NCBI RefSeq assembly: GCF_947498515.1
Contig: NZ_CANMKO010000009.1
Location: forward strand, 1 to 64,000
DNA from: an uncultured Pelagimonas sp.
GTDB taxonomy: Bacteria > Pseudomonadota > Alphaproteobacteria > Rhodobacterales > Rhodobacteraceae
Direction of reading: 5' to 3'
DNA length: 64,000 nucleotides
The translations under genes and the position numbers were made by a program. The notes beneath the pieces were generated by a model. It made no database searches, was not told where the DNA came from, and worked only from the letters and a program-made list of their open reading frames with translations. This document shows, piece after piece, positions 60,237 through 64,000 of the stretch. Numbering within the stretch: the first letter of the stretch is position 1; each line of letters begins with the position of its first letter.

Positions 60237-62992
60237 TGGCCCAGCCTATCCAAAAGTGCAGGCACATGAACCTGATCCGATTTGTAGTTTCCGGTCAGCA
60301 CATGCATCACCAAGTTAACACCAAAACGATTGGCGATCTCGCGTTGGCGCTCACCGGTAAAGCTCCGCCCAAGCGGCACAAGCGGTGATCCAGTTTGATC
60401 AACGGCCCAAGCCGAGGCCCAATCGTTGCCGCCAATCACCACCGGGGTGACGTTGTCATTCAAGTTGCGAAACGGCATGCCCTCGACCAATTCGGCATCT
60501 GGCGGGGCGGCTTCGACCCAAACGTCCCGGCCCGTGTAGCGCCCAGGGAAATCCTGAAGCAGGTAAAAAGTCCGGGTAAGAACGTGGTCTTCGGGGATGG
60601 GTTCCAACGGAGGAATATCCAAGCGCGCGGCCAATGCCTGCAATTTGCGCCCGTTTGGCGTGGCAGTGCCGAACCCGGCAATATCGGCATCGCGGGTGTC
60701 AAACAGGATCATGCCACCCGAGCGCAGGTATTCATTCAGCTTGGCATAGGCTGCATCCGAGGGAATGGCCTGATCCGGTGAAATCGGCCAGTAGATAAAC
60801 GGGAAAAACGCCAACTCATCTTCTTCGAGATTAACGGCCATGGGCAGGGCGGGTTCAACAGATGTCCGAAAGAATAATGTGTCCGACAGGCCGCGCATCG
60901 CCGCCCCGGCCAATTGATCAAGCTTGGCATCGCCGGTTAGGACATGGGCAAAGACCACTTCGGACGTGGCGGCAATCGCCAGTTGATCATCGGGGCCTTG
61001 CGCCCGGCTTTCGACGGGCAAGGCCAAAACGAGGATCAGCCCAGCCGCCGCGCGCGCACCGACCAAGCGGCCAGACAAAGCCAAAGACGCAATGACATCT
61101 GCAAGCAGCAGGGCAATCGCACCGCCGAGCAACCATCCGCCAAGAGGGGTCTCTTGTGGGCGGCTCAATCCTTCGACTGCGATATGGTCGGGCCAGATCA
61201 TCAGGGCCAATTCGGTGTCTGCGGCAATCACATTTCGGGCCAAACTGCGGTTTTCACCCTGATACAATCCGGGACGTAGCTCTGTGTTCAATTCTTCATC
61301 GACAAGGTCAACACCATCGACACCGGGCAATGTTTCGCCATCACGCAGCACACCAAAGGCGTCAAGAACCGAGATCGGTTGCCACGTTGTGCCATCCATG
61401 GCCTCTGCTTCGACGGCCCCTGCGCTCGAGGAAATAGCCAGCCGTTCCAGCATCTGAACGAAAAGGCCCGACAAAGGTAGCGTCGACCATTCGGCATTGG
61501 CCGTCACATGGACAAGAACCACCTGACCTTGGCCGACCAATTTGCGTGTCACCAAGGGGGTGCCATCGCTCAGTTGTGCAATCACACGCTCGGCCAAAGC
61601 CGGGTCTGGTTGCGCCATGACTTGGCTGTTTACGGTGATCTCATCCGAAGTATTCAGCCCGGCAAAGGGGCTGTCTTCGTCAAAAGGCGCTAGGGTTTTG
61701 GGTTCGCCCCAACTCATCGCGCCGCCAACCGTGCGGCCGCCCGCGCGTAGGCGAACAGGCATTAGCGGGTCTTCGGTGCTTCGGCTGACATCACTGGCGG
61801 CAAGGCGCGGACCAGCAAAACGGAGCAACAAGCCCCCTTTGTCGAGCCATTCCAAAACAGCGGCTTCTTCACCGGGGGCGAGGGTTGCGACATCGACCAA
61901 AACGATCACGTCGGGATTGGCCAACAAGACCTCGCTGAGTGATCCATTTAAAAGATCGGCCGTAGGGGCCAGCGCTTTGACCAAGTAATGCAGCGGGTCG
62001 AGCAATTGCAGCCCTTCGCGCCCCTCGCGTCCTGCGATCAAAGCGACTTCGCGACGCCGCAAGCTGTCATCAGGAAGTGTCACGGCTCCGGCGCTTCGCG
62101 TGCCTGCGATTTCAAATCGGGTGATGCGGGCGCGCATTTCTGCCGGCAAAGCCTGCTTGGTTTCGGTCGTCAGCGCGTTCTCGGCAAATGTCACCGGAGC
62201 TTGAAACAGCACAGCGGGATTGCCCGCCGGATCGGTTCCGTGCCCAACCAACGAAACCTCGACTTCTGGTCCGGGGCGCAGACGGTGCAAGGTGAGGTTG
62301 AGCGCCCCATCTGCCAAGGTCGCGGGGCCCAAGGCATATAGAGCGCGCGGGTTTTCAAAAACTTGCACGTCCCCTTTGTTCTCTAAAAGGCGCAGCAAAC
62401 CGTTGCGGCTCTCTCGGTCTAAGCCATCAGACATCCAATAGCTGTCAAAATCATCCTCGGGTAGGGCCGCAATGGCTTGGGTCGCGGTGGTCGAACCGGG
62501 TTGCCATGGTTCCGGTTGAATGCCGGAGAGGCGGCTGCGCAGCACATCGGCGCTAGAAAACTGGACGGGTTCGGGGTTGCTTAGGCGCAACAAAGCAACG
62601 GGGCGTTCGTCGCGTCCGGCCTTGGCCAGCAAACCATCCAAGGCCCGCATCCGCGCCCGCCAATCGCTGGCCGAGGCCCAGCTTGCATCCATCACAACCA
62701 ACAGGGGGGCATCACCCGCGGCCTCTTGTTTGGGTTCAGGATTCAGGATCGGGCCAGCAAGCCCAACGATCACCGCTGCGACGGCCAACATGCGGAGCAA
62801 AAGTAGCCACCAAGGGGTGCGATCGGTGACCTGATCATCATCCTTGAGTCCCAAAAGAAGGACCACACCGGGAAATAGCCGCCGCACAGGCGCAGGCGGT
62901 ACAGCCCGCAAAATCACCCAAAGGATCGGCAGCGCCAGCAAAGACACCAACAACATTGGTGTGGTGAAACCAAGTACGCCAAACAGGGTCAT
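60233..62992 (-). CDS. BatA-like N-terminus plus DUF4159 domain membrane protein
   Basis: A 919-residue protein. The first 90 residues are the double-helix BatA-type N-terminus (FTTPMLLVSLLALPILW and LRMLAVAAVIVGLAGPIL), followed by a VWA-like and GATase-like middle and a C-terminal DUF4159 domain (from about 705; FIYWPISPDQAIPSDAAYAKLNEYLRSGG). It probably works with the MoxR ATPase and DUF58 protein in a membrane or cell-envelope complex of unknown task. The ATG at 62992 overlaps the DUF58 stop by 4 bp. Confidence 0.82.
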   Translation of the reverse strand: MTLFGVLGFTTPMLLVSLLALPILWVILRAVPPAPVRRLFPGVVLLLGLKDDDQVTDRTPWWLLLLRMLAVAAVIVGLAGPILNPEPKQEAAGDAPLLVVMDASWASASDWRARMRALDGLLAKAGRDERPVALLRLSNPEPVQFSSADVLRSRLSGIQPEPWQPGSTTATQAIAALPEDDFDSYWMSDGLDRESRNGLLRLLENKGDVQVFENPRALYALGPATLADGALNLTLHRLRPGPEVEVSLVGHGTDPAGNPAVLFQAPVTFAENALTTETKQALPAEMRARITRFEIAGTRSAGAVTLPDDSLRRREVALIAGREGREGLQLLDPLHYLVKALAPTADLLNGSLSEVLLANPDVIVLVDVATLAPGEEAAVLEWLDKGGLLLRFAGPRLAASDVSRSTEDPLMPVRLRAGGRTVGGAMSWGEPKTLAPFDEDSPFAGLNTSDEITVNSQVMAQPDPALAERVIAQLSDGTPLVTRKLVGQGQVVLVHVTANAEWSTLPLSGLFVQMLERLAISSSAGAVEAEAMDGTTWQPISVLDAFGVLRDGETLPGVDGVDLVDEELNTELRPGLYQGENRSLARNVIAADTELALMIWPDHIAVEGLSRPQETPLGGWLLGGAIALLLADVIASLALSGRLVGARAAAGLILVLALPVESRAQGPDDQLAIAATSEVVFAHVLTGDAKLDQLAGAAMRGLSDTLFFRTSVEPALPMAVNLEEDELAFFPFIYWPISPDQAIPSDAAYAKLNEYLRSGGMILFDTRDADIAGFGTATPNGRKLQALAARLDIPPLEPIPEDHVLTRTFYLLQDFPGRYTGRDVWVEAAPPDAELVEGMPFRNLNDNVTPVVIGGNDWASAWAVDQTGSPLVPLGRSFTGERQREIANRFGVNLVMHVLTGNYKSDQVHVPALLDRLGQ

Positions 62993-63867
62993 CCGTGTCC
63001 TCCGTCCAGCGCCCGATAGAGCCACAAAAGGGCCGATTGCGCGCTGTGATCCGTGTGATGACAGTAAAATTGCCAGCCCGTCAGGCGGCAGAGTGTTTCA
63101 AGCCGGTCTTTGCGCTCTGCCAAGCGTTGCAGATAGCGGTCGCGCAACTCTCCGGCCTTGAGGGTCTCATGCGCCAGCGATTTGCCGACGCTTTCAAAGA
63201 TGGTTCGGCCCTGGAAAGGGAAGGCCTCTTCGCTGGGGTCGAGAACCTGAACCAACACGCCGCGTACACCGCGATCGGCGGCTTTGGTCAGGGCGGCTTC
63301 GATTGGCGCAATGTCGGACATGAAATCCGAAATGAAAAGAGACCGGGCATGGGGAAGCATGCCGCGTGCCTCGGGTTCGGCGTAATCAGTAGTGTCTTCG
63401 CGGCTGAGCATTTCGGCCAGTCGCAGCACCTGTGCCTCGCCGCGTCGAGGGGGGAGGTCCCAACCGGTCAGGCCAACCCGTTCACCGCCCCGGATCAATA
63501 AAACAGCCGCTGCGAGGGCGATGAGCTGGGCGCGATCGGCTTTGGTCGGCAGGTCCTTTTGCGACGAAAACCGCATCGAGGCACCGGGATCGACCCAAAG
63601 CTGTACACTTTGCGCGACTTGCCATTCCCGTTCGCGGATGAATTGATCATCACCTTTGGCAGAGCGTCGCCAATCCACCCAGCGCAGGCTATCACCGGCC
63701 CGCATCGGGCGGTATTGCCAGAAATCATCGCCCAAACCCGCGCGTCGGCGACCATGTTCGCCTAGCAAAACCGTTCCGGCCAATTGCTCTGCACGGGCAA
63801 GCAGCGCTGGAAAGCGGCTGGCCTCGTCTTGGGCGCGGCTTTTGAGTTGGGCGGTTGTTTGGGTCAC
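62989..63867 (-). CDS. DUF58 domain protein
   Basis: A 292-residue protein with the DUF58 core FWQYRPMRAGDSLRWVDWRRSAKGD at about residues 49-72 and the VWA-like stretch VQLWVDPGASMRF. DUF58 proteins are standard partners of MoxR ATPases. It starts with GTG overlapping the moxR stop (GTGA) and overlaps the DUF4159 gene by 4 bp. Confidence 0.9.
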   Translation of the reverse strand: MTQTTAQLKSRAQDEASRFPALLARAEQLAGTVLLGEHGRRRAGLGDDFWQYRPMRAGDSLRWVDWRRSAKGDDQFIREREWQVAQSVQLWVDPGASMRFSSQKDLPTKADRAQLIALAAAVLLIRGGERVGLTGWDLPPRRGEAQVLRLAEMLSREDTTDYAEPEARGMLPHARSLFISDFMSDIAPIEAALTKAADRGVRGVLVQVLDPSEEAFPFQGRTIFESVGKSLAHETLKAGELRDRYLQRLAERKDRLETLCRLTGWQFYCHHTDHSAQSALLWLYRALDGGHG

Positions 63868-64000
63868 GCAGCCGCCTCAGTTCGGGCAACACCCGACGCG
63901 ACCTCATCAATCAATGCCCCAAGGTCTTCGCCTCTGGCGCGGGCCGAGAAGGATAGCGCCATTCGATGCGTCAAAACCGGGCGGGCCATGTTGATCACAT
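63864..64000 (-). CDS. MoxR family AAA ATPase, C-terminal fragment
   Basis: Only the last 44 residues are inside the window: VINMARPVLTHRMALSFSA, then RARGEDLGALIDEV to the stop. RPVLTHRMALSF(S)ARARG is the typical MoxR C-terminus. The rest, with Walker motifs, lies right of the window. It heads the cluster moxR-DUF58-DUF4159-GATase-like. Confidence 0.82.
   Translation of the reverse strand, partial: VINMARPVLTHRMALSFSARARGEDLGALIDEVASGVARTEAAA

Noticed and set aside
1-64000. tRNA, rRNA, insertion sequence, phage or attachment sites
   Set aside because: No cloverleaf, rRNA, transposase, integrase or flanking direct repeat could be recognised in the gaps.

Overview
The window looks like a chromosomal piece of a marine alphaproteobacterium of the Rhodobacterales (Roseobacter group). 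The gene families, the moderate-to-high GC, an accD-folC pair, a glutathione-dependent formaldehyde pathway, a GTTC-N7-GTTC LexA box, an Irr-type iron box and a ROSE-type 5' UTR all fit that group. This placement is inferred from gene content; no rRNA or other marker is present. Both ends cut a gene: an RTX protein on the left and a MoxR ATPase on the right. I saw no tRNA, rRNA, CRISPR array, transposase or phage gene.

Layout. 1-5 kb is the least typical part: the C-terminal end of a modular RTX protein carrying a 77-bp exact repeat 1,089 bp apart, a TIGR03032/DUF4915 protein in AT-richer DNA, then a GST and a MYG1-type protein. 5-10 kb holds an HpaI-type aldolase, molybdate transport (modABC) and threonine synthase. 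10.5-21.9 kb is the main metabolic island. An IclR regulator and an ABC ATPase are divergent from a tight operon with a sugar-binding protein, two permeases, a GH36 alpha-galactosidase, KDGal kinase, KDPGal aldolase, a GH42 beta-galactosidase and a shikimate-dehydrogenase-like protein. Together these suggest uptake of a mixed alpha/beta-galactoside and breakdown of galactose by the DeLey-Doudoroff route. A promoter overlapped by evenly spaced GTTTC/GAAAC half-sites lies between the two arms.

22-32.7 kb: rlmN, a monooxygenase-like gene with a WYL regulator and a palindromic operator, an IalB-like protein, an Rhizobium-type asparaginase, serB, an orphan imuB behind a perfect SOS box, cytochrome c', a TetR/SDR pair with a perfect 20-bp palindrome, and glutathione-dependent formaldehyde dehydrogenase. 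32.7-47.6 kb: GNAT, DUF3137, AEC carrier, CPBP protease, accD-folC, a rhodanese-fold protein without the active cysteine, two LysM proteins (one behind a possible leader peptide), zapE, an MFS carrier, and a minus-strand run of tetR, fghA, UPF0178, HAD, ornithine cyclodeaminase-like and alpha/beta hydrolase genes.

47.6-58 kb: a 53-aa secreted protein that is too short for usual gene callers, a cluster of inverted repeats, a membrane ferritin (MbfA) with an Irr-like box, a LysR regulator, an Hsp20 gene with a sigma-32 promoter and a ROSE-like thermometer, two tandem S1 proteases, and the glycolate oxidase operon glcDE-X-glcF. 56.7-64 kb: a HemJ/CopD-like membrane protein, DUF599, a small exported protein, and a four-gene MoxR-DUF58-BatA/DUF4159-GATase-like cluster read leftwards off the edge of the window.
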